Source: Artocarpus heterophyllus | Lineage: Eukaryota > Streptophyta > Magnoliopsida > Rosales > Moraceae | NCBI GenBank assembly: GCA_025403435.1 | Contig: CM046337.1 | Coordinates: 3,355,501 to 3,419,500 of the forward strand | DNA length: 64,000 nucleotides | Direction of reading: 5' to 3' | In this document: positions 46,219 through 59,523 of the stretch, piece by piece | Position numbering within the stretch: position 1 is the first letter of the stretch | Layout: every line of letters starts with the position of its first letter | The notes under the pieces: model-generated | Told to the model about the DNA's origin: nothing | Database searches by the model: none | The model's input: only the letters and a program-made list of their open reading frames with translations | Made by a program: the position numbers and the translations under genes

Positions 46219-48506
46219 ATTAATTTTAAAATACTAATACCCCTTAAGTTGTTCCCACCTTTTTTTATGCTACAATAAAACTTACTATGAAATAAGATGT
46301 CAATATTGGATCTCCTTCTTGATCCTCTAGAAGTATTTGACTGTAATTTTATCACATCTTGGTGCAGAATATGTAATATTTCGTGGGAATGAAAAAATCT
46401 TTCAGTGTAATCTATATGTTGTTCTTTCTTTTTTAGTGGGAAAATATGGAAATGTCTACGAGTACTATAATTATACGACAAGTCGTGCAGATATTCCAAG
46501 TTTATACAAACGACAAGTCGTTTGATGCCCCAAGTCTAATTTCAACGACAAAGTCAAGTTTTTGCCTCCAAAAAAGGGCTCAAATATCCTTTAGAAGTAT
46601 TATCCCTTCAAAAAAAAAATTGTTAGTACTATACGATAGGTTTTCTCCGCAGCAACACAAAGAGTATGTTTGACTAATGATAGTTTACACCACAAACTTA
46701 GTTATAAATAGTGTAAAACTTTTATATATTACAGTAAAAAGAAAAAAATTATGCTACCGTAAAAATAGTTTCTACCAATAGTTCCTACCACTTGCCAAAC
46801 ACCTTAAAAAATTGACCATCGTGAGGCCAGGTCAAGCGTAAATATAAGAAATTATTTGTGTAAGTGAACAACAATAAATTTAAACCATCATTCTCCTGAA
46901 AAAAAAAACAAAAAACAAAAACAAGAAAAGATACCACCGTAGCACAATTTTATATTTATTAGATGTTCATTTTTACTTTTCCTTTTATTTATTGATTTTA
47001 AAGCGATAGAACGTGTGTTTGAATGACACCTTCAACTTTTATTTTCCATGTTCTAGAAACCAATAAAAAAAAGTGTTCCATGTTCTAGAAACCAATAAAA
47101 AAAATTCTTTCTTACAATTGGATTATGGTTTGACTCGAGCCACTCACGATTGAATAGACTCTATTCCAACAAAAATATAGAAAAACACAAGAACATAACT
47201 ACCTAACTAGAAAAATAAAAAAGAAATCCTGTGGATGGTTTCTTTAAATTTCAGTTTAAGAATATGTTTTTTTTTTTAATTTGCTAAGACTTTATAATGG
47301 CTTTTTGGTTTTTTATAACTCATTGATTAATTTACTATCAATCCATCAACGTATATTTAATTTATAAATTTTTAATTGTATAAATCATTGATTTAAAAAA
47401 TAAATTAAATTTAAAAAATTGAATACATTTCCTAATGGTATCTAATTTAAAGTCACTTTTGTGCCTATTTTTAAATAAATTTCATGAAAAAAATAGTAAC
47501 GCATTTCAAGAAAAGAAGTATCGTTGTTTTCATGGTCTAAGGAAAATAAGGGCTTCATATTAAATGGCCATTTGTATTATTTTTTTAATAAATTATCTAA
47601 GTTTTATTTGATAAGAAAAAGGATCAATGTTATACGATTAATTAATGATTGATTGATTGCGGTTTATTGTTGACAAACCACCAATCGATAATTTGGCAAT
47701 ATATCAGTAAGAGGATCTCCAATACAATACTAAACTGATGTATACATTTGGTATTTGAACGTAAAAAATACTCTCTAATGCCATATGTTAAACTTGGTGG
47801 TAAATTTGTCATCAAAATTTAATATATAGCAGATTTTGCATTTGATTTTTATTAGTTGACAGATTGAATTTTTGTTTTTATAAATATTATATTCTTACTT
47901 TTTAATTATTTTAATATTAAAAGTTTATTTTTACCAATGTCAAGGTTTAATAATTATACTAGAATACAAATATAATATTTAAAATAACATTATGCATTAA
48001 AACACAAAATAAAATAACACATCAAATAAGTCATTTTTACACTTTGGTGTGACAAATTTAAAATTGGCATTGACATTTGTATTAAAGATGGTCTAATAGA
48101 CTATTAATAAATCATTAACAAATTAGTGACATATAAATGATTAATCACTATGAGACTTAACAAAAGAAAAAAAAATGATCATTTGGCTCATTGGGTCAAA
48201 ACAGTCCATCCACCTATTTTTTCAAAAATAATAAAAATTCTTTTTTTTTTTAAATAAATCTTCAGTCATAGTAGAAATAAAGCAAAATTTCAAATGGCCC
48301 CTACTATAGGCACAATTGATCAAACGCAAAGACTGGATTTACTAGTGCAAAAATATATGAAGCATAAGGATAACAGACAACGTTGAGACCAAAAGGGAAA
48401 AGACCGCTTGATACTTAGAATAGAGTTACCAGCACATCGTTACAAGAAACCACTAAGCTAAAATCAAATCTATCTTAGTAAAGACATATGCAACATGGCA
48501 TAGAAC
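46219..48506. other. Intergenic downstream of G, with small repeats
   Basis: No gene is seen. It contains a MITE-like copy (46661-46805) and a 30-35 bp tandem duplication of TCCATGTTCTAGAAACCAAT at about 47045-47104. Otherwise it is AT-rich with scattered poly-A tracts. Confidence 0.55.
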
Positions 48507-48511
48507 CATAT

Positions 48512-50870
48512 TGTAACGCCTTTATATGGGGGTTATCAGTTTTTAATGAATTAAAATAAAAATTAGAAATAAAAGTAAAATCTTAAAAATAAAATTTGTC
48601 CAGGGCTTAAAAGAAAACTCTCAAATCAAAAATAAAAATATAAACGATAATTAAACCACAGTTTAATGTAGCACCTTAAATTTAATAATATAAACTGTCG
48701 TCGTCATCATTTTAACCCTCAACGCATTTTAATACAGTCACAGAAAGTAACAATTGATGCTTACATTAACATGAAGAAGATTCTTAATAATTGAAGCAGT
48801 CTCAATGTAATATAGCTACATCGCTTCCTCAACTATTTTTCTCATAGCCACCTCACACTTAATGAGTCCTGAAAAAAAAAATATAAGGGAATGAGCAACA
48901 ATATGCTCAGTAGAGAAAACCATTACTCACCTTTAGGTTTTTATCATTACCACATTAAAACTTACATGGTTAGTTAATATTTATCATTATCCAGATTATG
49001 AGATGTATTATAATCATATTCTGTGGATACCATAGTTAATCATTACCGAGTTTCATACATATACATATATACAAATATTATAGTTTATCATTATTCCTAG
49101 GTACCCACGTTCAATAGAGTATCACTCAACTCATCGAAAACCCAAATGGGCGCGTTTGATCACCCTCTAAACATTCTAAGGGTGTTCCGGTGAGGGGACA
49201 TCAAGCCCCGAGTCCTCACCAAGTAGATTCCTATACAGTGTGTTTAGGGACTTTCAACCCAAGGAAGCGTCATCATCTTCCCCCTATTTTACCTTTTAGG
49301 GTATTCATGGCCAAGGACGTAACCGCCGCCCTCTTCATGTCTCACCATTTCTCTATATTTAATCATTATTAATAGAATCAGTTTTCCTAACCATGCTTCT
49401 CAATTTATAACATGTGTCAATTCATTATGTTCCTCAGTCGTACAATACAAGACGAGTTCATGTCATAGTTTCATATGTGATACTCATATAATATCAGTTC
49501 AACATAGATATATTTATATCTTGCGGTAAAACAATCAATTTTAATTCTATAAAAACCTCACAAAAGATGAGTGAATAGAATCCATACCTTTCAAGCTTAT
49601 CAACAATCTTTTAATCTTGAAATCAATTAACGTTAGCTCCATACTCCCTTGAATCCTAAGGCGTGCATAAGGACAATTAAAACTAAAGCACAACACACAA
49701 CTACATTCATAAATAAATCATGTGTAAATCTATCTTACTAGTATGCCATTAAAGCTTTTATGTAAATCTCTTTTGAATACCACAGTAAACAATTTTTGTC
49801 TTAACACAATATAAAATGTAAACAAGTAATCTATATGTTTTAGTCCCTAATAAGATTCATCAATCACTTAGGATAATATTAGAAAGGTTGCAAGACATTA
49901 AAGAATTAGGTGGTGAACAAAGATGGGTTCTTGGTTCAGGTTAGCAGCTGGTATACCATAACAAACTGGCAGGTTTACTAATTTCTAATCCGAAAATTTA
50001 ATAATTCATAGAAAATAAAATATAACTCCAATTTAGGTTTATGATAGCTCGTTAGAAAGCTTAGGATGTCTACTTTTTAAATATGCAAACCAATTTATAA
50101 AATTCATTTTAATTTAATCACAGAATTTCAAGAAATAGCCACTGCCCATAGAAGTGTTACAAAGTTTAACAATATAAATTTTCTGTCTAAGGGCATATAC
50201 ACTTAGACTTTATACATATGCTCCAAAATAGCGACAAACATATACTTAGGTTTAAGAACGTAAATTTGAATAATCCTTGAGTATATATAAAAAAAATTTA
50301 TAAATGAAAGACTCAATTTGTTCATAAGATTCTAACCTCGGATTATGGTTAGTTGGAAGCTTGAAATGGCTTCAAAACAGGTTCCTTGACTTCGGTATTA
50401 CTGAAATTCTTGCTCAAATGGAGGTGATGGTGGCTGATTTTTATGGCTGCCTTGAAGAAGTTCCCTAAGTATTTTGCTTCAGCAAAGAATGAGAAGAAGA
50501 GTGTGGGAACCGTGGAAGAGAAAGGAAGAAAAGATGAAGTCTTTGAAGAGAAGTGATAGAAGCAATTATGGAGGAGACAGGTTGAAGCATGTCACGGAGG
50601 AAATAAAGAAAATGAGGGTCAAGAGTAGTTAGAAAAGATATCCTTATGTCTCATCTGGAGACTTTAACGCACATAATGCCAATATGACATTTTTGAGATT
50701 TATTAGAAGTTCTAAGGCTTTTCAGTAAACATACTAAATAAATATAGGAGAATTTTAGAAAATTTAAAAATAGATAAAAATAAATTTTAAATGAAGCAAT
50801 TTTTTTAATTGATACACTAAAAATTAATTTAATTACCTTAATACCCGTTAGGAGAATAACGGGTATCACA
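48512..50870. mobile_element. Solo LTR with perfect 5-bp TSD, Ty3/gypsy-type
   Basis: 2359 bp starting TGTAACGCC and ending GGGTATCACA, flanked by the direct repeat CATAT at 48507-48511 and 50871-50875. Size and ends suit a gypsy (Tekay/Del-like) LTR. There is no internal domain or partner LTR, so it is probably a solo LTR left by recombination between the two LTRs of a full element. The clean target duplication favours an insertion younger than the one at 34.4 kb. Confidence 0.75.
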
Positions 50871-50875
50871 CATAT

Positions 50876-52820
50876 CTAGGGGCTAAATACTACACACAGT
50901 GCTGCTAATCAACAGGTGTGAGATTCAAACCAAGACCAGAGGTAGGGAAACAACCTCCTCTATTATAACCATATAAAAATGAAACACAAAAAGGTTAAAA
51001 TATGATCACCTTTATTGACAAAGCAAAACACGCTAAAAAGAAAGATAATAAAAGAGAGAGAGAGAGAGAGCGACTTGAACCATTAGAGAGTCCAAAAGGC
51101 TGCAGGACAATCACCATTGAGGCTTAGAGGCCGGATCTAAGGAAAACCACAATCACTGCCCACTATGAAATGAAACTTCAAAGCCCACATGAGGAAACAC
51201 CATATAGCACCGGGGAGCAATCCCTTGCACCTCCATCCTCCACCCTCCTCCCCAACCTCACTCCGTCGGCCTCCACCGAGCCTCCCACCAGTAATGATCC
51301 AATCTACTGTCCACCACCCAAATTTGAACCGTTGGAAAGCCAAAATCACAGGCATCATACCACCTAATGATCGCCATAAACCAAAGCCATCATCTAGGCT
51401 CTTAGGCACATGGGTCTGCCAACTAGCTCTAATACCCCCATCACAAGCTTCCCTACCCCACCAAGCAGCCTTCACATCACTATTGGACCCCTTTTTGACA
51501 AAAGGGCTTCCTAGTTAAACGCCCGCTTGGCGTCACCCCTTCCCTAAGACTAGAACACTGGTAGCCAACCAAAGGCTGTCGTCGGGCTTCAGCCCAAGGC
51601 ATGAGAAAGGGCAACACTAATGAAACCTTAAAAAACCCTAGCAAGATGGGGACTAAAGCAAAAGAAAAAAGAGCCGAAAGGGGGAAAGATAGATTATCAA
51701 AATTCTGTTGACAATAGAACATGTGGAAGAAAGTTTTAATTTATAGGATGTTTGAGAAGTCTGGTTAGAACTGAAACTTTTAAACAAAAAACCGTAGCAT
51801 GTAAGAGTTTTATACTGTAACTTACTTTTTTTTTATCACTGTAGCGTGTGAGAGCTTTACACTATAGCAACCAAAAGTTTTGATTAGAATTGATTTTAAC
51901 AAACGCTCTTTACTTTTTTCAATCATTGGATGTTTATTAAATAATCATTATATTTTTTAATTTGATGTATACTCTTGTGACATAAAACTTGTTTTAATGG
52001 ACCTTTTTTAACTTGGATTTTAATGGTCTATTTTTCATATCTCATTACATAACGTTTTTCTTAATAACATTTTTTTAAGAACGTTCTTCAAATTCTTAAA
52101 AAAAAAAAGAAGAAAAGTATAAAACACTAACGGTGGATTTTATCCGCAATCTTTAACTCGTACTAAGATGTTTGATATGATAGTGTTAAAATTATAAACA
52201 CTATAATATATAAAAATTTTATATTATAGTAATTTTTTTATTGTAGTATGTGAAAATTTTATCCTAATTTTAATGATAAAAGTTACTAAGAATCAATTAT
52301 GCGAAACAGTGTGATAATTGTCGAACTCAAACAAACTTCGGTGTTTCGCAGTTGCACGCACGAAAAGGAAGGGGAAAAAAGAACGTTTATTTATTTATTT
52401 TTTGCTCATTCTTAATAATGGCCGTGCCGTCGGCACTGGAAGAACGATAAAAATCCCGACAATACAAAATTACAACGCCCTTCGGCTTCGCTTTGTCCAA
52501 AAATCTGACAAAACCCACGTAATTTTCCCTCGAACAATCCAAAGCCACCTCTCAGTTTCACCCCCAAAACCCGCCACTTCGCTCTTCTCTCTCTACTCTC
52601 TCTCCTCCTTTCTTTCTTCCACTCTCTCTCAGATCCACCATCCACACGTCGAATAACGCCAAATACCAGACGACGTTTCTCGTCATCCGTTTCTCCCTCT
52701 TCAATCCCCTTCTCTCTCACTGCTTTCCGCTCTCCCGATTTTGGTTTCTTCTGGGTTGGACTTAAATGCTGTTTGTTTAGAGAGAGATAGACAGAGAAGC
52801 AAAGAGAAAGGAAGAGAGAG
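50876..52820. other. Intergenic between solo LTR and DRIP-type gene; 5' UTR at the right end
   Basis: Contains a GA microsatellite (51052-51070) and a moderately GC-rich segment (51120-51560) with overlapping frames on both strands but no recognised family. It also contains MITE-like copies (51745-51910 and about 52165-52290). 52560-52820 is a CT-rich then GA-rich stretch typical of a plant 5' UTR, and leads into the E3 ligase gene. Confidence 0.55.
51052..51070 (+). repeat. (AG)n microsatellite
   Basis: About nine AG units. Confidence 0.95.
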
Positions 52821-55800
52821 ATGGCTGGTCAGGCGGTTAAAGTAAAGAGGGAGAGGCTTGAGGCATGCATGACGTGCCCTCTTTGTAATAAGCTCCTGAA
52901 AGAAGCTACGACCATTTCTCTCTGCCTTCACACGTGTTAGTTCTCTTTCTATCTTAACTCTGTTTCTCTCTTCGATTTATCTTTTGTCCTGATTTTGTGA
53001 TCTGGGTATGTCTTATCTTGCAATATTACTACATGGGTTCTTCGTGTTTTGTGATTTCATGATCTGGATTTTCAGCTGTTAGGCAATTCCTCGAAACCCT
53101 TTTGTCAAACCGTTTTCATCGTTGATTTGCATTGGTCTCCTTGTTAATCAATTTCATGTCCGTACGTGTAATTTTATCTGTATTGCTCTATTATGGAAAT
53201 TTAAGGACTGTCTCTGATTCTTGGCATGTTTTCTGTCATCTTAGTCTTGTCCAATCCAATTTTGGAAATTGATTACCATTTACTCGTTTTGTGTTTATTA
53301 GCTTGTTTGTAGTATGGATTTTATTAATGATTGTGACCTGAATTTCTTAATCTTATGCAGTGATATGATGATTTGGTAGCCGTTTAATTTCCAAGACCAG
53401 TGTTTTAAACTTGTTTTTTTATATACGTAGTTCCTCCCACAAAGAAATAACTTAGGCTGACAGTTAAGTTATGAAACTATGCTTGAGAATTCCTATAATA
53501 TCTTCATTTTTCTTACCCACACCAGATGGAATATCATGATTGTCTATATTATTTTACAGTACAGACTTACGACAATAATGGTTTCCCTTCCACAGTAATA
53601 GTGAATGACCTGTTACATTGATTGTCCAAGATTGAAGATTCAAGCACATTGATTTATAGCTGTTTCAAACCATCTCCTCCGAACATGATATTTGCTGTCT
53701 TTTTTTTTTTGGTTTGCTATCAGAGTTGGATAAGTATGACAAGTAAATTCATATGTTCTAAAAGAATCTTTTTTTTTTTTTCCTTATTGAGAGGCCCTGG
53801 CATTAAGATATGATCCGATGTCCATCATGTGGCAAAAGTCTCCTATTCGTTTCAATAGATCTGCTTAGAGAACCTGCTAAGATCAATCTGTCCCCTCTCT
53901 AGTTTCTTGCCTTGATAGTGTGTTTTGGTTTCCTTTATTGATAGACTAACCTTAGAAATGGAAAGATCTTTGCTTTTTGTTTGCTATGGTGCTTTGATTG
54001 CCTGCTAAACATATAAAATATTCGGATTCTTTCTTACTCTAGTTTCAAGATTTATTAACGTATGCAATCATGAATTTGGAATCAGTTTGCAGAAAGTGCA
54101 TATATGAGAAGCTCTCAGATGAGGAGGTCGACTCTTGTCCTGTATGTGAAATCGATTTGGGCTGCCTTCCAGTGGAGAAACTCAGGTTGGTACTCTTTTT
54201 CTAGAGGCTGTTTATAGAATCATTCAATTACATTCCACTTCGTAATTCATTGTTGTAAGAATATTCCCAACCACATTTTTGTTTTTCCATTTTTTCAATT
54301 ATTCCCTCATTTAACTTGAGAAAAATAATCTTTGTTACACCTCTAAAGATAAGAAAATGATATTGAATCAGTACTTAGGCGTCTAATTTAGTTTGGAAAT
54401 CCCATTCTATCACTAGAGTACGACCAGATATTCACTGGACTTTGTTTCACAGTATTACAAGCGTTACAAATAGTGATCCTAAAGAACTATATCTGATATG
54501 TTTTCTTAGAGCGTTTTGGTGTTTTCTATGCTTGATGTAAACTGCTGGGCGTTTCAAATTGGGAGCTTTCAGGAAAGTTTGCAAATTAACATGCCGTCCT
54601 TGACCTATCATCCTCCCTCTTGTTTAAGGAGTGTCAATTTTCAACTCAGTCTCCTCTTTACAACAATTACCTGATCTTATGCATTCAATTTTTTTATTTT
54701 AAATTCAGGTTCTTTTGTTATGGGCTTATCTCTGAGAGAGTAGAAGTATAATTTGTTTGAGGGTTTTTTTTTTCTCAAATTGATAAGTACTTCTGAGCTG
54801 TTTCCAATCTGCTGAAGCTTCAGGAAATAATATCTGGGTTTGCTTTGCATATTTTTAATTGAGAAGTAAAATTATGTTGTTAGGTTTGCAAATTAGATTG
54901 GCTGCACACAATTAGTTGTGTAATTTGAGCAATCTCTTTGAGATATCATTCTATGACTTTTTTCTCCCCTCTTCCTGAATCGTATTGTATTAAATACGTA
55001 TGGAACGTCCATAATGACATGCAGGCCAGACCACAATTTGCAAGATATCCGGGCCAAGATATTTCCTCTTAAAAGGAGAAAGATCAATGCACCTGAAGTT
55101 ACACCGTCAATTCAATTGCCCGTGAAAAGAAAGGAGAGATCACTATCTTCATTAGTGGTTAGCACTCCCAAAATTCCAATACAAACTGGCTTGACCGGAA
55201 GGCGAACAAAAGATGTTGCAAGAAGGGCTGCTGCTTTACGAGGTTGCACTTTTGCTGTGGAAGAACCTGTCAAGAGAGAAGATTCAGCAGAAGACAATTC
55301 ATTAAGCTCGAGCTCACCTGAATCTCAAAACAAAATTGTTCGAAATAAAATGCAGGTACTCACCCTGTGCTTTAGAATTGATTTTAGTGGAGATGCACGC
55401 TTATTGGACTATTTTCACTTATATTCTACATGTGATGCAGGATTCTTCCACAGCTGAGACTTCTAGTAGGCAAAAGGCTAATAAAGACACAGATAATGTT
55501 GTTATGGAAGGGAAAGGGGATCTGTGGACACCGTTAAACTGTCTTGTGGAAGCTGCTAACAGAACCAAGACCTCTAAGTCTAATACACTAGGCCTTGTTG
55601 TTGCCAAATCAGAAACCCGGAATGTTGCTGATAGCGAACTACGTATATCTGAGAGCAAAACTGAGGCAGATTCAAGAAGCACTCCAGAAAATCAGTCGTA
55701 TATGCCTAAGTCAAAAACAAAGGAGCCTGAACAGACAAAAGTGAAAAACAACAGCAATGGAACATCCTTGCTTGGTGGGCCAGTGAAACGTAGAAGGTTG

Positions 55801-56795
55801 CGTGCAGCAAATCGTAACAGGGCAGCGTCATCATCTGGAGAGCTGTCTACTTCGGCCCAGGTTATCCTCGATGCATCTGGGGCTAACCACAACAGAAGAA
55901 ACAGTCCGATTTGGTTCTCATTAGTTGCTTCGGAAGACGGGTAAGATGCTTCTTTGGCTGCGAACTATACATCATTATGTGGCTTTCCACATCTGAGATG
56001 CTCGATTTTGCTGCTTCCATATTGATTCCTGATTTAATGGTAAATGGCTTCAGGAAAAGAGATATTTCCTTGCCACAGATATCTGCCTGCTACTTGCGAA
56101 TAAAGTGAGTTTCTTGAATCCCTTTTACTTAGAAGTTACATTTCTCTCTATTTTTTTTCCGTGGTTTCTTCAATATTTACCACATCTGAGATGGTTTAAC
56201 ATGAGGCGGCAAAATGTAAAATACGGTTTTGTGTTTGTACGTGTCTTTTCTAGAATAGTTTTGGCTGTTTGTTGAGAACAGTTTACTACTTATTTCGTAA
56301 CATCCTTGAGCTTTTTACCAAGCTTAATACGTTGTTGTTTCCTAATTTTGAACGACAATCCTTTGGAATGGATAACGTATGGTATATTGCTTTGGTCTGT
56401 CCAATACTAACCTTCACCATGTGGTATTGACTTATTTTTCTTTCTGTTTACAGGGATGGAAAGATGCCGGTTTCATTCATCCAAAAGTACCTTGTAAAGA
56501 AACTTGATCTTACTAGTGAAGCTGAGGTGAGAGAGAGTCCATTTCAGTTGGTTCCCTAAAAACCTAAGAAAGCTTTCTTCACTATTCATTTCTTCTTAAA
56601 AATTCAATCTTTCTTCCTTTCTCTTGACAGGTTCAGATTCTGTGCCGTGGTCAGCCAGTGCTTCCGACGCTGCAACTACAGAACCTCGTTGATCTGTGGT
56701 TCCGGACAGCATCAACATCAAAAAAGGTACCGGCATCCGTCGGTTCTTCAGCCAAAGACTTCGTGATGGTTCTCTCCTACTGTCGAAATGTCTAA
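52821..56795 (+). CDS. DRIP-type E3 ubiquitin ligase (RING + RAWUL)
   Basis: Seven exons: 52821-52935, 54086-54185, 55025-55355, 55441-55940, 56054-56104, 56454-56526 and 56631-56795. All introns are GT-AG and the phases join without error, giving 444 residues. The N-terminal C3HC4 RING is complete (MTCPLCNKLL, LCLHTFCRKC, DSCPVC). It is followed by RPDHNLQDIRAKIFPLKRRK, the block that typifies DREB2A-interacting proteins. A long Ser/Lys-rich, low-complexity middle follows. The C-terminal RAWUL (ubiquitin-like) fold has SFIQKYLVKKLDL, VQILCRGQPV and LQNLVDLWFRTA. DRIP ligases act in the nucleus and tag the drought factor DREB2A for degradation, so they restrain stress responses. It is the probable parent of the broken copies at 30.7 and 42.3 kb. 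I give no symbol because DRIP1 and DRIP2 cannot be told apart by eye. Confidence 0.92.
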
Positions 56796-58013
56796 AACCA
56801 CCCACGAGAACAAGCTACCGAGGAATTTTGTCCATTTTCATGAGTTATTTTACAAAGTTCAATTTTCCCAATACACAATCGCCAGTTCTTTTATGGCTCT
56901 ATGGCACTAAGATTTTCTTGTTATGTCATAAACTCAAACGTGTGTTGTTGTACCTTGCAAAAGTGAGTTAGGAGGTATGAATCCTTTGATTATTTAATTC
57001 CATTTATTTTAGCCATGGCGTGTATAGTATGTTAAATTGTTGACATTACTTCAAAATATTCTTCTTAACACTCGGATGTTTTAATCCTTTTATTTTACTT
57101 GCACACTTTGATGACCGTAAACAATGTGCCTTTTTAAGTTTCTAAACAATCTTTTTATGATAAAACAAATTTTACAAAATAACATTCTGAGATCTTGCAT
57201 TAACACTTTCAATAGTTCTACTCTCATTATCTAAAAGGCAAATTAATATATGAAATTTTCTAAAATTATAATACGAAATTACGTAATACGCCTTGGAAAG
57301 CTGTTTTTAAAGCACCCAGCCAAAATAAATAAATAAATAACATTATGTTTGGTTTATGTATTCTTTGAACTTAATAGACTCAAATTTAAATTCGAGTATT
57401 AAAAATCTTTCGGATACATGTTTGTTTTTTCCAAAATCTGAATTATTTATGTATCAAAAATCTAAGTTTTCAAAATTTTCATTCCCTTAAACTTTTGACA
57501 CTATATATCTTTGTTACAGTAAAAATTAAAATTCTCTCTTCTATATTTGAGAGAAAAAAAAATCATAACTTCTTCATTTGATATCCAATTGAGAGGATTT
57601 TTTTTTTACTGTGTTTTTAATAAAGAGATAAATAAATCAAGATCTATATTACATATTTTTTAAGATCATTAACATTAAAATTTTATTAGATTTATTAATA
57701 AATAAAAAACTGTCTTCACCATCTCTCCAAACACAAATTTCAATTTTATTCCATACTCAGATTAAAACATAATTACACATCCAAACATCAATTCAAATAA
57801 CAATTCAAATCACTAACTCAAATCCTAATTCAAATCACACTAACTCAAATTAAATCATTAATTCGAATTTTTTTACCGACCCGACCCGACCCGACCAGAT
57901 GACTGCTATGAAACCTGATATAAAATTTGAAAATGGCCGGTTCGTCTTCGCCGCAATTGCCTTCTTTACTTGGGTGAGCTTTGTCTGCGTTTTTTCAACT
58001 CCGACGGTCAAAC
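56796..58013. other. 3' UTR of the E3 ligase and intergenic region
   Basis: AT-rich, no further gene. 57877-57895 holds a short GACCC tandem repeat just upstream of the prefoldin gene. Confidence 0.6.
57877..57895 (+). repeat. (GACCC)n short tandem repeat
   Basis: About four units of CCGAC/GACCC, 119 bp upstream of the prefoldin start. CCGAC is also the core of the DRE/CRT element, but the tandem context makes chance likely. Confidence 0.7.
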
Positions 58014-59523
58014 ATGGAACAGGTAAATCCTTACTCTAAAACCTCCTCGGAAAGAGTTATTCTTTTTTTTTTTTCATTGCATTTTTGGTATTTCTTTTAT
58101 TCAATTTTATTAATTGGCACAAAGGGCGGAGGATCTGAAACGGAGGTGACATGGGAGGACCAGCAAAACATCAACAATTTCGGAAGATTGAACAACCGAT
58201 TTCACGAGCTTGAGGACGAGATCAAAGTCGCCAAGGTACTATGCCTATTATCCATTTAATTTTACATTTTTGTACCCTTTGTTTGTGATGTAAAGATAAT
58301 ATTGAATTTCTGTCAAATGGGTTTTGTTTGATTCCAAAATACGTGGGGAAGTTTGACCTAATAATGGTTTATGGGGTTTTGTCTTTCTGATTTTTTCCCC
58401 CTTGTGTAATGTGGGAGGGACTGAAACAGGATGATCTAATCGTAACTTAAGGAAAGAGATAATTAGATGAGTACAAACATGAGAAATAAATTGGGGAAAG
58501 AGAATTAAGAAATTTTGAATGCAGCAGATTGCTAAGAATCCATCTTTAAAGCAAAATTTTTGGTACATTTCCTGCTTAGAGGAGTTGCAGAAATAAGACG
58601 CCATCAAACTGTGAAGTAGACTACAGGGGGGAAAGAAATTAGGTTAGGGGTGTAAATTAATGGACTTTGCACTTGGAAGTTTAAAGGGCTGACTCATTTT
58701 AGGCATTTTAAATCTTTCCTGAGTCTGGTCTGGTTCTCAGCTACCCATAAGTTGGACTCACAAGTAAAATTTTTGGTGGGAACTTGGGGCTATCTTTTCT
58801 GTCGTTTGGATTAAGTCTTTTTAAGTGTTTGTTAATAATTTGACCCCATTGGGGAGATTTTTAAAAATGAATTTTACCCAATTCAAATTTTTTTTTGTCC
58901 CTTTCGTCAAATTCTTTCCATTGGCATTGTTGCAACTTACCTTGGTCCACATGTGTGCTTTCTTTGGAATAAGAGTTTAAGCCATATAATGCTGAAGAAA
59001 TCCGCAATTCTATCAAGGTGTTGGGGAAGCGTGGTTGGAACTTAGAACTAAAATTTTTGAATTGCAAACTGTAACATTTGAAAGCTTTACACTTTATTTT
59101 TTCTGATAACTATAACATGTGAGAGCTTTATATAGTAGCAATCAAAATTTTGGTTAAAACTGTTTTTTATTAAATTGTAAGATCCTACTTCGCTTAGTCT
59201 TTTTGCTTCTGATATACTCAAAAACATAGGTGTTTAACAAGATGGTGTTTGTTATGTTTCAGGAAACAAACGAGAATCTAGAGGATGCTGGCAATGAGTT
59301 GATTCTTACAGACGAGGATGTTGTTAGATTTCAAATAGGGGAAGTGTTTGCCCACGTGCCAAAAGAAGAGGTGGAAACCAGAATAGAAGAGATGAAAGAG
59401 GTGACTAGCAAAAATTTGGAGAAGCTTGAAGAAGAGAAGGATTCTGTTCTTGCCCAGATGGCGGAGTTGAAGAAAATTTTATATGGGAAATTCAAGGATT
59501 CCATCAATCTAGAGGAGGATTAG
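58014..59523 (+). CDS. PFD4: Prefoldin subunit 4
   Basis: Three exons: 58014-58022 (only Met-Glu-Gln), 58125-58235 and 59263-59523, joining in phase to 126 residues. This is the usual size of a beta-type prefoldin. Conserved blocks are [45 protein letters not shown] and [20 protein letters not shown], ending [14 protein letters not shown]. Two long coiled-coil helices flank the short beta-hairpin region, as in the family. Prefoldin is a hexameric cytosolic co-chaperone that carries unfolded actin and tubulin to the CCT chaperonin. The start lies in a nine-base exon; the acceptor AAAG at 58121-58124 and the [13 protein letters not shown] continuation support it. Confidence 0.93.

Noticed and set aside
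50876..51130. Possible tRNA-derived SINE (box B-like word on the minus strand near 50925)
   Set aside because: Only one weak box was seen, with no box A at the right spacing and no defined ends.
51137..51518. Overlapping frames on both strands, the minus one Trp/Gly-rich
   Set aside because: Looked for non-LTR retrotransposon motifs (endonuclease, RT, zinc knuckle) and found none. Possibly an old repeat, but unsupported.
57877..57895. CCGAC repeats as DRE/CRT drought-response elements upstream of PFD4
   Set aside because: The cores arise from a simple tandem GACCC repeat, and the neighbouring gene is a housekeeping chaperone. Chance is more likely.
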